Position numbers and translations under genes: made by a program. Below, in pieces: positions 1 through 6,043 of a stretch of 11,445 nt of DNA (the first letter of the stretch is position 1; each line of letters begins with the position of its first letter). The DNA is from Lysobacterales bacterium (GTDB lineage Bacteria > Pseudomonadota > Gammaproteobacteria > Xanthomonadales > Xanthomonadaceae): the NCBI GenBank assembly GCA_015655035.1, contig JAATFS010000453.1:1-11445 (forward strand), given 5' to 3'. The notes under the pieces were generated by a model. The model did no database searches, was not told the origin of the DNA, and saw nothing but the letters and a program-made list of their open reading frames with translations.

Positions 1-222
1 CTGCGGCTGCTGACGATCCTGATGCGCGAATCGCCGCGCGTGGTGACCCGGCAGGAGATCGAGCGCGAGATATGGGGTAACGGCCTGCCGGATTCGGATA
101 CCTTGCGCAGCCATCTGTACAACCTGCGCAAGATCATCGACAAGCCGTTCGATCGGCCGCTGTTGCATACAGTGCAAAGTGCGGGCTACCGGATCGCCGA
201 CATCGCCCAGCCGATGACGTGA
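1..222 (+). CDS. OmpR/PhoB-family response regulator, C-terminal DNA-binding part (5' truncated by window)
   Basis: The reading frame is open from base 1 and ends at TGA 220-222, giving 73 visible residues. They match the winged-helix DNA-binding domain of OmpR/PhoB response regulators. The string TRQEIEREIWG is typical of helix 1/2 of the fold, SDTLRSHLYNLRKIID is the recognition-helix region, and LLHTVQSAGYRI is the C-terminal beta-hairpin wing ending in the family's near-invariant GYR. The phosphoacceptor receiver domain lies upstream of the window. The likely role is transcriptional control after phosphorylation by a partner kinase; the histidine kinase at 354-1634 is the obvious candidate by position. 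Two terminator-like hairpins lie between the two genes, so they need not be expressed equally. The specific regulon and gene name cannot be told from this fragment. Confidence 0.9.
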   Translation: MRLLTILMRESPRVVTRQEIEREIWGNGLPDSDTLRSHLYNLRKIIDKPFDRPLLHTVQSAGYRIADIAQPMT

Positions 223-230
223 CATTGCAG

Positions 231-264
231 ACCGGTTACCTGTTCGGGTAACCGGTTTTTCTTT
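231..264 (+). terminator. Rho-independent terminator after the response regulator
   Basis: A perfect 10-bp inverted repeat (ACCGGTTACC at 231-240, GGTAACCGGT at 247-256) has a 6-nt loop TGTTCG and is followed by TTTTCTTT (257-264). It begins 8 nt after the response-regulator stop codon. This is a textbook intrinsic terminator seen directly in the sequence. Confidence 0.9.
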
Positions 265-266
265 GT

Positions 267-285
267 GCGGCGTCAAGCCGCTTTT
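267..285 (+). terminator. Short second terminator-like hairpin
   Basis: GCGGC (267-271), loop GTCAA, GCCGC (277-281), then TTTT (282-285). It is a short 5-bp G/C stem with a T-run, directly behind the stronger terminator at 231-264. It may act as a back-up terminator. The short stem makes this less certain. Confidence 0.45.
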
Positions 286-303
286 CGATAACCGTCGGTC
301 CGG

Positions 304-332
304 CCGCATGCGGGAGCCCAGCTCGGGTCTCC
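304..332. other. Palindrome and imperfect hairpin in the leader of the histidine kinase gene
   Basis: CCGCATGCGG at 304-313 is a perfect 10-bp DNA palindrome. It adjoins an imperfect inverted repeat, GGAGCCC (313-319) with GGGTCTCC (325-332). The pair sits 22-50 bp before the kinase start. It could be an operator or leader structure, but chance occurrence in GC-rich DNA is possible. Confidence 0.25.
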
Positions 333-353
333 ATCATCGGTGCGATTTTCTGG

Positions 354-1634
354 ATGTCCGCAATGCCCTATGGGCTCTCGCGAAAAATCCGCATTGCCTT
401 CATCCTGCAGACGCTGTTGGCGAGCTTGGCGGTGTTGCTATGCGCCTATCTGGTGATGATGGCGGTCAAGTACAGCCTGGTGCACACCGTGCTGGAGGAC
501 GAGGCCAGTTATTTCTGGGGGCGGTATGCCGCCTCGCCCGCGCAGCAACCGCCCAATACCCGCAACATTCGCGGCTATCTGGTGCCTGCCGGGCGGGCTC
601 CGTTGTCGTTGCCGGCTTCGCTGCGGTCGCTTGACGCTGGCTTCCACGAACTCGATGCGCAAGGGCAGTTCGTCTATGTCGATCAGCGGCCGCAGGGGCG
701 CCTGTACCTGGTGTTTCTGCGCTCGCAGGCCGAGCGCCTGGCGTTGTGGTTCGGGCTGCTGCCGATGCTGCTGATCCTGCTGGCGATCTATGCCGCATCG
801 TGGCTGAGCTACCGCATTTCCACGCGACTGGTGTCTTCGGTGAAGTGGCTGGCGAGACGGGTGGCGTACTGGGACCCGCTGCATCCGGATGCCGGCGACC
901 TGGCGCCGGAGCAACTGCCGGCGGACCTGCAAGGCGAGCCCCGCCAGCTCGCCTCCGCGCTGCATACGCTGGCGCGTCGCGTCGGCGAGCACGTGACGCG
1001 CGAGCGCAATTTCACCCGCGATGCCAGCCACGAGCTGCGTACGCCGTTGACGGTGATCCGCGTTGCCAGCGACATGGCCATGGCCGAGGTGGACCTGCCC
1101 CCCCGTGTGGAGCGCAGCCTCAAGCGCATCCAGCGCGCCGGGCGCGACATGGAAACGGTGATCGACGCCTTCCTGATCCTTGCTCGCGAGATCGACGTGG
1201 CACCGCAGAGCGAGCTTTTCGATGCTGCCGAGATGGCCGAAGAGGAAGCCGATAGCGCGCGCGAGTGGTTGGGTGAAAAGCCGGTGTCGTTGCAGGTCAG
1301 GTCCAGCGGCAAGCTGCAATTGTTCGCGCCGCCGAGGGTGTTGCGGGTGGTGTTGAGAAACCTGCTGCGCAATGCCTGCTCCTATACCGATGAAGGCAGC
1401 ATCGAAGTGGAGGTGGCGGGCGATCGCATGGTGGTACGTGACACCGGTATCGGCATGTCCGAGGAGGCGCGCGCGCGCGCGTTCGAGCCGTTCTTCCGCG
1501 CCGAGGCCGACCGCCCGCAGGGCACCGGCCTGGGTTTGTCGATCGTGCGCCGGCTATGCGACCGTTTCGGCTGGCGGATCGAGTTGGAGAGCCGGCCTGG
1601 CTGGGGCACGTCGGTGGCGATCGTATTCGGCTGA
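354..1634 (+). CDS. Sensor histidine kinase of a two-component system
   Basis: 426 residues from ATG 354; ATG 363 (second Met at residue 4) is an equally possible start, and neither has a good Shine-Dalgarno. Membrane segments are seen at about residues 13-38 and 129-150, enclosing a periplasmic sensor loop of about 90 residues that I do not recognise. A HAMP-like linker follows (about 151-210). The HisKA H-box is FTRDASHELRTP with the phosphoacceptor His226. The HATPase domain shows an N-box (NLLRNACSY, Asn340), a G1 box (DTGIGM, Asp363), an F-box (FEPFF) and a G2 box (GTGLGLSIV, 390-398). All catalytic motifs are intact, so it should be an active inner-membrane kinase. It probably phosphorylates the regulator ending at 222. 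The signal is unknown, and the sequence does not allow a confident gene name. Confidence 0.92.
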   Translation: MSAMPYGLSRKIRIAFILQTLLASLAVLLCAYLVMMAVKYSLVHTVLEDEASYFWGRYAASPAQQPPNTRNIRGYLVPAGRAPLSLPASLRSLDAGFHELDAQGQFVYVDQRPQGRLYLVFLRSQAERLALWFGLLPMLLILLAIYAASWLSYRISTRLVSSVKWLARRVAYWDPLHPDAGDLAPEQLPADLQGEPRQLASALHTLARRVGEHVTRERNFTRDASHELRTPLTVIRVASDMAMAEVDLPPRVERSLKRIQRAGRDMETVIDAFLILAREIDVAPQSELFDAAEMAEEEADSAREWLGEKPVSLQVRSSGKLQLFAPPRVLRVVLRNLLRNACSYTDEGSIEVEVAGDRMVVRDTGIGMSEEARARAFEPFFRAEADRPQGTGLGLSIVRRLCDRFGWRIELESRPGWGTSVAIVFG

Positions 1635-1641
1635 ACCCGGA

Positions 1642-1663
1642 GGGCGAGGCGGCAACGTCGCCC
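1642..1663. other. Hairpin in the convergent gap between kinase and hydrolase genes
   Basis: GGGCGA (1642-1647) and TCGCCC (1658-1663) form a perfect 6-bp stem with a 10-nt loop in the 53-bp space between the converging stop codons. No T-run follows on either strand, so it is at best a weak or Rho-assisted end signal. Confidence 0.25.
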
Positions 1664-1687
1664 GCACGGCCGCAGGCGTGTTGCCCG

Positions 1688-2380
1688 TCACTCGCGCTCC
1701 AGCTCCGGGGCCACGCGCTCGCGCCATAGCGCATAGCCGGCCGGGGTCATGTGCAGCCGGTCGTCGCCGAACAATTCCGGGCGCGGCTGGCCGGCGGCAT
1801 CGAGCATCGCCGCATGCACATCGATGAAGTCCACTCGCGGCAACCGGGCGGCCGCGGTGCGGATCAGCGCGTTGGCCTGCACCACCTGTGGCAGCAAGTG
1901 CGCGCGCGCGGGACTGGGCTTGATCGACAGGTAGGCAATACGGGTGCCGGGCAGGTCGCGGCGCACGCGCTGGACAAAGGCGATGAAGTCGTCGCGGACC
2001 TGGACAGGGCTACGCCCGCTTTCGAGGTCGTTGTCGCCGGCGTAGAACACGATCAGCCGCGGTGCGTACGGCACCACGATGCGGTCGGCGTACCAGGTGC
2101 TGTCGCGGATCTGCGAGCCGCCGAAGCCCCGGTTGATCACCGGCTTGCCCGGGAAGTCGCTGGACAGGCTCTGCCAGAAACGGATCGAGGAACTGCCGAC
2201 GAACAGGATCCCGTGCCGTGGCGGCGGCTGAGCGGCGTCGGCGGCCGCAAACGCACGCATGTCGTTCTCCCAGGCGGCGCTGGAGACCTGGGCCGGGATC
2301 TGCGGGAGCGCGGCGGCGTGCAACGGCGATACCGACAGTACGAGCGAAAACAGCAGCGGACGGAACAGGGCAAGAAGCAT
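1688..2380 (-). CDS. Exported SGNH/GDSL-family hydrolase (lipase/esterase-like)
   Basis: The minus-strand gene runs from ATG 2380 to TGA 1688, 230 residues. I chose this start because it gives a clean signal peptide (MLLALFRPLLFSLVLSVSPLHA, cleavage near residue 22-24). The frame stays open far upstream, but that part is antisense to dgkA and looks non-coding. SGNH blocks are visible: block I ILFVGSSSIRFW (Gly62-Ser63-Ser64, nucleophile probably Ser64), block II NRGFGGS (Gly85-Ser89), block III YAGDNDLE (Gly115, Asn117), and block V DRLH (Asp207, His210). The first motif reads GSS rather than GDS, as in the GDSL_2 subgroup. It likely hydrolyses ester or acyl bonds in the periplasm or outside; the substrate is unknown. 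It converges on the kinase gene and diverges from dgkA, so it is a single-gene unit here. Confidence 0.87.
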   Translation of the reverse strand: MLLALFRPLLFSLVLSVSPLHAAALPQIPAQVSSAAWENDMRAFAAADAAQPPPRHGILFVGSSSIRFWQSLSSDFPGKPVINRGFGGSQIRDSTWYADRIVVPYAPRLIVFYAGDNDLESGRSPVQVRDDFIAFVQRVRRDLPGTRIAYLSIKPSPARAHLLPQVVQANALIRTAAARLPRVDFIDVHAAMLDAAGQPRPELFGDDRLHMTPAGYALWRERVAPELERE

Positions 2381-2584
2381 CGGGAATCCGGTTGCAGTGG
2401 AGCCGGATCGCATGGTGCGACAGCGGCGCGGCCACGGCAAATCCGGCGGCGGCGACCGCCACCAGGGGCAGTGGATGGGCAGGTTGTGGCAAAATGACGC
2501 ATTACCTTCCCCGTGATGCCCCATGCCCGGTTTCCGCCGCCAGATGTGCCTGCGCGTTTGCATCGTCTGTGTGGACTGATCGCG
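2381..2584. promoter_or_regulatory. Divergent intergenic region, hydrolase and dgkA promoters
   Basis: These 204 bp separate two divergently transcribed genes and must hold a promoter for each. The only motif I can point to is TGG-CAAAAT at 2487-2495. It resembles an extended -10 element (TGn plus 4 of 6 matches to TATAAT) directed at dgkA. No recognisable -35 is 17 bp upstream. No clear element was found for the minus-strand gene. Confidence 0.35.
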
Positions 2585-2965
2585 ATGGCTGACCAGTTCG
2601 GACACTTGCCGCGCGGTCCACGGCGCATGTTCCAGGCCGCCGTGTGGTCCTACCAGGGCTTGCGTGCCGCCTGGCTGCACGAGTCCTCGTTCCGGCTGGA
2701 GGTCGTGCTGACGCTGGTACTCGCCCCGCTGGGCCTGTGGCTGGGCGGTAGTGCGGTCGAGCGCGTGCTGCTGGTCGGCTCGCTGCTGCTGGTGATGGCG
2801 GCGGAACTGCTGAACTCGGCGATCGAGGCGGTGATCGAGCGCTATGGCCCGGAGCACCACGAACTTGCCGGCCGCGCCAAGGACATGGGATCGGCGGCGG
2901 TATTCGTGTTGCTGGTCAATGTCGCGGTGAGCTGGGGCCTGATCCTGCTGCCGCAACTGTTCTGA
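2585..2965 (+). CDS. dgkA: Diacylglycerol kinase (prokaryotic integral-membrane type)
   Basis: 126 residues from ATG 2585 (MADQFGHLPRG), close to the 122 residues of E. coli DgkA. The frame is open back to ATG 2513, but that adds 24 residues with no counterpart in the family, so the shorter start is preferred. Seen in the sequence: the amphipathic N-terminal helix with GLRAAWLHESSF (Glu33, equivalent to E. coli Glu28), three membrane segments (about 38-54, 59-84 and 102-122), the signature ELLNSAIEAVIER (Glu74, Asn77, Glu81) and GRAKDMGSAAV (Lys99, Asp100). The enzyme phosphorylates diacylglycerol to phosphatidic acid with ATP at the inner membrane. It recycles diacylglycerol released by membrane-derived glucan or LPS modification. 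The TerC gene follows after 49 bp on the same strand. Confidence 0.96.
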   Translation: MADQFGHLPRGPRRMFQAAVWSYQGLRAAWLHESSFRLEVVLTLVLAPLGLWLGGSAVERVLLVGSLLLVMAAELLNSAIEAVIERYGPEHHELAGRAKDMGSAAVFVLLVNVAVSWGLILLPQLF

Positions 2966-2969
2966 ACGG

Positions 2970-3009
2970 ATTCATCCCTTTTTTCCATCTTTCTCAATAT
3001 TTTCCGAGG
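2970..3009 (+). promoter_or_regulatory. Pyrimidine/AT-rich leader and ribosome binding site of the TerC gene
   Basis: The 49 bp between dgkA and the TerC gene contain an almost pure T/C tract (about 2971-2995) followed by AATATTTTCC and GAGG at 3006-3009, 5 nt before ATG 3015. The composition contrasts sharply with the surrounding GC-rich sequence. The GAGG is a clear Shine-Dalgarno. A promoter (weak TTCATC / CAATAT pair) or an unstructured translation enhancer is possible but unproven. Confidence 0.4.
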
Positions 3010-3014
3010 TTTGC

Positions 3015-3764
3015 ATGTTGCTCGAACTCCTGTCCGATCCGAATGTCTGGCTGACGCTGTTTACACTCAGTGCGCTGGAAATCGTGCTTGGGATCGACAA
3101 TCTGGTGTTCATCTCGATTGCGGTGAGCAAGCTGCCGGAAACCCAGCGGCCGTTCGCGCGTCGCCTGGGCATCGCGGTCGCTTGCATCACGCGGATCGCG
3201 CTGCTGGTGTCGCTGGCGTATCTGGCGCACATGCAATCTGATCTGTTCACCGTGGCAGGCATGGGCATCTCCATCCGCGACCTGGTGCTGATCATCGGCG
3301 GTATCTTCCTGCTGGTGAAGGGCGCGATGGAAATCCGCGAAATGATCACCGGCGGCGAAGACCACGATCCGACCACGGCCAAGGCCTCGGGCGTGTTCGG
3401 CCTGGTGATCGCGCAGATCGCGGTCATCGACATCGTGTTCTCGCTGGATTCGGTGATCACCGCGGTCGGCATCGCCGAGCATATCCCGGTGATGGTGGCG
3501 GCGATCCTGCTGTCGGTGATGGTGATGCTGCTGGCGGCCAATCCGCTGGGCCGCTTCATCGACGCCAATCCGACGGTCAAGATGCTGGCGCTGGCCTTCA
3601 TCCTGATGATCGGCGCGGTGCTGATCCTGGATGGCCTGGAAGTACACGTGCCCAAGCCGTACATCTATGTCGCGATGGGCTTCTCGGTGCTGGTGGAGTG
3701 GCTCAACCTGCTGATGCGCCGTCGCGCATCGGCCAATCAGGTGCCGGGCGCCGGGCAGTGGTGA
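3015..3764 (+). CDS. TerC-family integral membrane protein (YgdQ-like)
   Basis: 249 residues, starting at ATG 3015 behind GAGG. The protein is almost entirely hydrophobic, with about seven membrane segments. It carries the two acidic TerC signatures: ALEIVLGIDNLVF (Glu22, Asp28) in the first segment and DIVFSLDSVITAVG (Asp139, Asp145) in the middle. It ends in the family's HVPKPYIYVAMGFS and VEWLNLL segment. The length and the opening, LSDPNVWLTLFTLSALEIVL, resemble E. coli YgdQ, the short TerC type without CBS or CorC domains. TerC members are linked to tellurite resistance, and several (Alx/MntP-linked types) to manganese export and metalation of exported proteins. The substrate of YgdQ-like members is not established. 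It is probably co-transcribed with dgkA. Confidence 0.92.
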   Translation: MLLELLSDPNVWLTLFTLSALEIVLGIDNLVFISIAVSKLPETQRPFARRLGIAVACITRIALLVSLAYLAHMQSDLFTVAGMGISIRDLVLIIGGIFLLVKGAMEIREMITGGEDHDPTTAKASGVFGLVIAQIAVIDIVFSLDSVITAVGIAEHIPVMVAAILLSVMVMLLAANPLGRFIDANPTVKMLALAFILMIGAVLILDGLEVHVPKPYIYVAMGFSVLVEWLNLLMRRRASANQVPGAGQW

Positions 3765-3807
3765 GCGCCGCCTGCATGCGGTAATGACGTCAAACATGGC
3801 ATGCTTC

Positions 3808-3833
3808 GGACTCCCTGATCGTTTCTGGAGTCC
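3808..3833 (+). promoter_or_regulatory. Hairpin covering the lemA ribosome binding site
   Basis: GGACTCC (3808-3814) and GGAGTCC (3827-3833) form a perfect 7-bp inverted repeat with a 12-nt loop. The 3' arm contains the GGAG Shine-Dalgarno (3827-3830), 7 nt before ATG 3838. In the mRNA this would hide the ribosome binding site; in DNA it could instead be an operator. Confidence 0.4.
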
Positions 3834-3837
3834 TGTC

Positions 3838-4461
3838 ATGCCTGTGTTGATCCGCTCGTTGTTGCTGTTGGTGCTTGCGGCATCGTTGTCGGGGTGTGGC
3901 TATAACGCCATCCAGCAGAAGGACGAAACGGTCAAGGCGGGCTGGTCGGAGGTGCTCAACCAGTACCAGCGCCGCGCCGACCTGATCCCCAACCTGGTCA
4001 AGACCGTGCAGGGCTATGCCCAGCAGGAACGCCAGGTCCTGACCGAGGTCACGAATGCGCGCTCGCGGGTTGGCCAGATTCAGGTCAACGCCGACGATGC
4101 CGAGTCGCTCAAGCAGTTCCAGCAGGCCCAGGGCGAGTTGGGCAGTGCACTGTCGCGCCTGCTGGTGGTCAGCGAGAACTATCCGCAGCTGAAGTCCGAC
4201 CAGTCGTTCCGCGACTTGCAGGCGCAGCTGGAAGGCACCGAGAATCGCATCACCGTGGCGCGTGGCCGCTACATCCAGACGGTGCAGGACTACAACACCT
4301 TCATCCGCCAGTTTCCGCAGGTGCTCACCGCCAAGGTCACCGGCGCCAAGGAAAAGCCGAACTTCACCGTTGCCAACGAGGCCGAGGTGTCGCGTCCGCC
4401 GACGGTGGATTTCGGTACCTCGCAGCCGCAGCCCGCTGCCCAGCCCGCACCGGCTCAGTAG
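3838..4461 (+). CDS. lemA: LemA-family lipoprotein
   Basis: 207 residues from ATG 3838, chosen for its GGAG ribosome binding site and because it opens a lipoprotein signal: MPVLIRSLLLLVLAASLSGC, lipobox LSGC with Cys20. The upstream ATG 3784 would bury this signal. Gly21 after the cysteine does not match the Asp+2 inner-membrane retention rule. The body has the LemA hallmark: GYNAIQQKDETVKAGWSEVL followed by NQYQRRADLIPNLVKTVQGY and EVTNARSRV, long alpha-helical segments, then YNTFIRQFPQ near the end. A short Pro/Gln/Ala-rich tail finishes the protein. LemA proteins are helical membrane-associated proteins of poorly defined function. It is the first gene of a LemA-TPM-TPM set; the next start lies 4 nt after this stop. 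As a lipoprotein it would be matured by Lgt, encoded downstream at 6086. Confidence 0.92.
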   Translation: MPVLIRSLLLLVLAASLSGCGYNAIQQKDETVKAGWSEVLNQYQRRADLIPNLVKTVQGYAQQERQVLTEVTNARSRVGQIQVNADDAESLKQFQQAQGELGSALSRLLVVSENYPQLKSDQSFRDLQAQLEGTENRITVARGRYIQTVQDYNTFIRQFPQVLTAKVTGAKEKPNFTVANEAEVSRPPTVDFGTSQPQPAAQPAPAQ

Positions 4462-4465
4462 TCCG

Positions 4466-5380
4466 GTGACCGCATCGCGGGTGTGGAGTCTCGTTCTGCT
4501 GCTGCTGATGTCCGGCAGCCTGCTGCCATGGACGGCACGGGCGCAGGATCTTGCGGCGATTCCGGCGCTCGATGCGCCGGTGATCGACACCACCGGAACC
4601 TTGCAGCCGACCGAGAAACTGCAACTGGCCCAGCAGGCGGTGCAATTGCAGCAGCGCAAGGGCAGCCAGTTGCAGGTGCTGATGGTGCCCAGCACCGAGC
4701 CGGAGGCGATCGAGCAATACACCCAGCGCGTGTTCGACCAATGGAAGCTCGGGCGCAAGGGCGTGGACGACGGTGTGCTGGTGGTGGTGGCCAAGGATGA
4801 CCGCCGGGTGCGGATCCAGCCGGGCTATGGCCTGGAAGGCGCGATTCCCGACGCCATCGCCAATCGCATCATCCAGGAGTACCTGGTCCCGCGCTTCCGC
4901 CAGAACGATTACGTCGGCGGCCTGCAGGAGGCGACCGGGGTATTGATCAAGCTGATCGACGGCGAGGCGCTGCCCGCGCCGGTCAGCGCGAACGTGCAGG
5001 ACAGTGGCCAGCGCTCCGGCGGTGGATGGATCTCGGCGCTATTCGTGGGTTTTGTCGTGGCGACGATGGCCAGCGGCGTGCTGGGTCGTGTGCCCCGGCC
5101 GTTGCGGGCGCTGCTGACCGGCGGTGCGGCCGGCGGCGCGGCGCTGATCTTCACCTCATTGCTGGGCGCAAGCATCGCGGCCGGCGTTCTCGGGCTGCTG
5201 CTGGGCCTGTTTTCCGGCTCGGTGGGCCGTGCGGTCGGCCATGGCGGTTGGGGGGGCTGGGGCGGCGGCGGTTTCGGTGGCGGCGGATTTGGCGGTGGGG
5301 GAGGCTTCGGCGGCGGAGGTGGCGGCTGGGGCGGTGGTGGTGGTTCATCAGGAGGCGGCGGCGCCTCGGGGAGTTGGTAA
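4466..5380 (+). CDS. TPM-domain membrane protein with glycine-rich tail (YgcG family)
   Basis: 304 residues if GTG 4466 is the start; it lies 4 nt after lemA's stop and gives a proper signal peptide (VTASRVWSLVLLLLMSGSLL, then PWTARA, cleavage before QD). GTG 4481 is an alternative. The TPM domain covers about residues 38-165, with VIDTTGTLQPTEKLQL, then WKLGRKGVDDGVLVVVAKDDRR and RIQPGYGLEGAIPDAIANRI, all typical. Hydrophobic segments follow at about 188-204 and 213-252. The protein ends in about 45 residues that are nearly all Gly with Phe/Trp, finishing SGSW, as in YgcG proteins. The TPM domain should face the periplasm. Some TPM proteins are phosphatases (plant TLP18.3), but the bacterial role is not settled. 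It lies between lemA and the second TPM gene and overlaps the latter by 1 nt. Confidence 0.88.
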   Translation: MTASRVWSLVLLLLMSGSLLPWTARAQDLAAIPALDAPVIDTTGTLQPTEKLQLAQQAVQLQQRKGSQLQVLMVPSTEPEAIEQYTQRVFDQWKLGRKGVDDGVLVVVAKDDRRVRIQPGYGLEGAIPDAIANRIIQEYLVPRFRQNDYVGGLQEATGVLIKLIDGEALPAPVSANVQDSGQRSGGGWISALFVGFVVATMASGVLGRVPRPLRALLTGGAAGGAALIFTSLLGASIAAGVLGLLLGLFSGSVGRAVGHGGWGGWGGGGFGGGGFGGGGGFGGGGGGWGGGGGSSGGGGASGSW

Positions 5381-5868
5381 TGCGGCTGCTACGCCATGTG
5401 TTCGCGCCGTCGGCGCGCCGGCTGTTCCCGAAGCAGACGCTGGATACCATTGCCGAGGCGATCAAGGCCAGCGAGCGTGGCCATCGCGGCGAAGTGATGT
5501 TCGCGGTCGAGGCCGACCTGGCGCTGCCGCTGCTGTGGCAGGGCGCTACCGCGCGCCAGCGTGCGGAACACGCATTCGCCCACCTGCGGACCTGGGACAC
5601 GCGTGAGAACAACGGCGTATTGATCTATCTGTTGCTGGCCGATCACGCCATCGAGATCGTGGCCGACCGTGGTGTGCAGGCCAAGGTGCCGGCAGCGCAG
5701 TGGCGCGAGGTCTGCCGGCGGATGCAGGAACTGTTGCAGGCCGGGCAGGGCGAGGCTGCGGCGCTGGCGGGGATTGCGGCGGTGTCCGAGCTGCTGGCCG
5801 AACACTATCCGCCGATCGCCGGCGAGCAGGACGAGGACGAGTTGCCCAACCGGCCGCGCCTGCTGTAG
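5380..5868 (+). CDS. Soluble TPM-domain protein
   Basis: 162 residues. ATG 5380 overlaps the preceding TAA (TAATG) and is preceded by GGGGAG at about 5368-5373, so the start is well supported and translation is probably coupled. There is no signal peptide or membrane segment, so it is likely cytoplasmic or peripheral. The N-terminal part has HVFAPSARRLFPKQTLDTIA and EAIKASERGHRGEVMFAVEA. The central WDTRENNGVLIYLLLADHAI and EIVADRGVQ match the TPM domain of the short bacterial members that accompany lemA and the YgcG-type gene. The tail is acidic (GEQDEDELP). Function is unknown; co-occurrence suggests the three products act together at the envelope. Confidence 0.88.
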   Translation: MRLLRHVFAPSARRLFPKQTLDTIAEAIKASERGHRGEVMFAVEADLALPLLWQGATARQRAEHAFAHLRTWDTRENNGVLIYLLLADHAIEIVADRGVQAKVPAAQWREVCRRMQELLQAGQGEAAALAGIAAVSELLAEHYPPIAGEQDEDELPNRPRLL

Positions 5869-5887
5869 CACCGCGGTTGCGGGCAAG

Positions 5888-6008
5888 CCGGTCCTTCCGG
5901 TCCTTGGCCGGTGGCCGGGGGCAGCTCCCCTGGCATGCAAGCCCAAGCCATTGCCGCCGCTGTAATTGTCGACTGGCGGATGAATTCGCGGCCGGCTTCG
6001 CCGGTCGC
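5888..6008. other. Intergenic hairpins between the TPM set and lgt
   Basis: The 217-bp gap (5869-6085) contains a tandem direct repeat (CCGGTCCTT at 5888-5896 and again at 5897-5905). A hairpin CCGGGGG-CAGCT-CCCCTGG lies at 5915-5933 (7 bp, one G-T). A stronger stem GCGGCCGGC-TTC-GCCGGTCGC lies at 5988-6008 (9 bp, one G-T). Neither stem is followed by a T-run, so they are not classical intrinsic terminators. They may stabilise the 3' end of the upstream mRNA or mark a decayed repeat. Confidence 0.4.
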
Positions 6009-6043
6009 AGCGGGCGGGCGGCAGGGCGGGAGCGGCGCGGGAA

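Noticed and set aside
438..1319. A 293-codon minus-strand open frame inside the histidine kinase gene
   Set aside because: Composition is dominated by Arg, Gln and His with no domain signal, and the opposite strand encodes an intact kinase.
2513..2584. N-terminal extension of dgkA by 24 residues
   Set aside because: There is no ribosome binding site at ATG 2513 and no counterpart in DgkA. ATG 2585 gives the usual family length.
2381..2956. N-terminal extension of the minus-strand hydrolase to 422 residues
   Set aside because: The extra part is antisense to dgkA, is of low-complexity basic composition, and would bury the clean signal peptide that starts at ATG 2380.
2966..3014. yybP-ykoY manganese riboswitch upstream of the TerC-family gene
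   Set aside because: Such riboswitches precede some TerC genes, but only 49 bp are available here and they form a T/C-rich tract without the needed stems.
2972..4794. Long minus-strand frames across the TerC and lemA genes (2972-3839 and 3790-4794)
   Set aside because: They are Ile/Met/Ser- or His/Arg/Gln-rich with no recognisable motifs, and lie antisense to well-conserved genes.
5930..5960. Sigma-54 promoter upstream of lgt (TGGCATGCAAGC...TTGCC)
   Set aside because: The GG and GC elements do not have the required 10-bp spacing.
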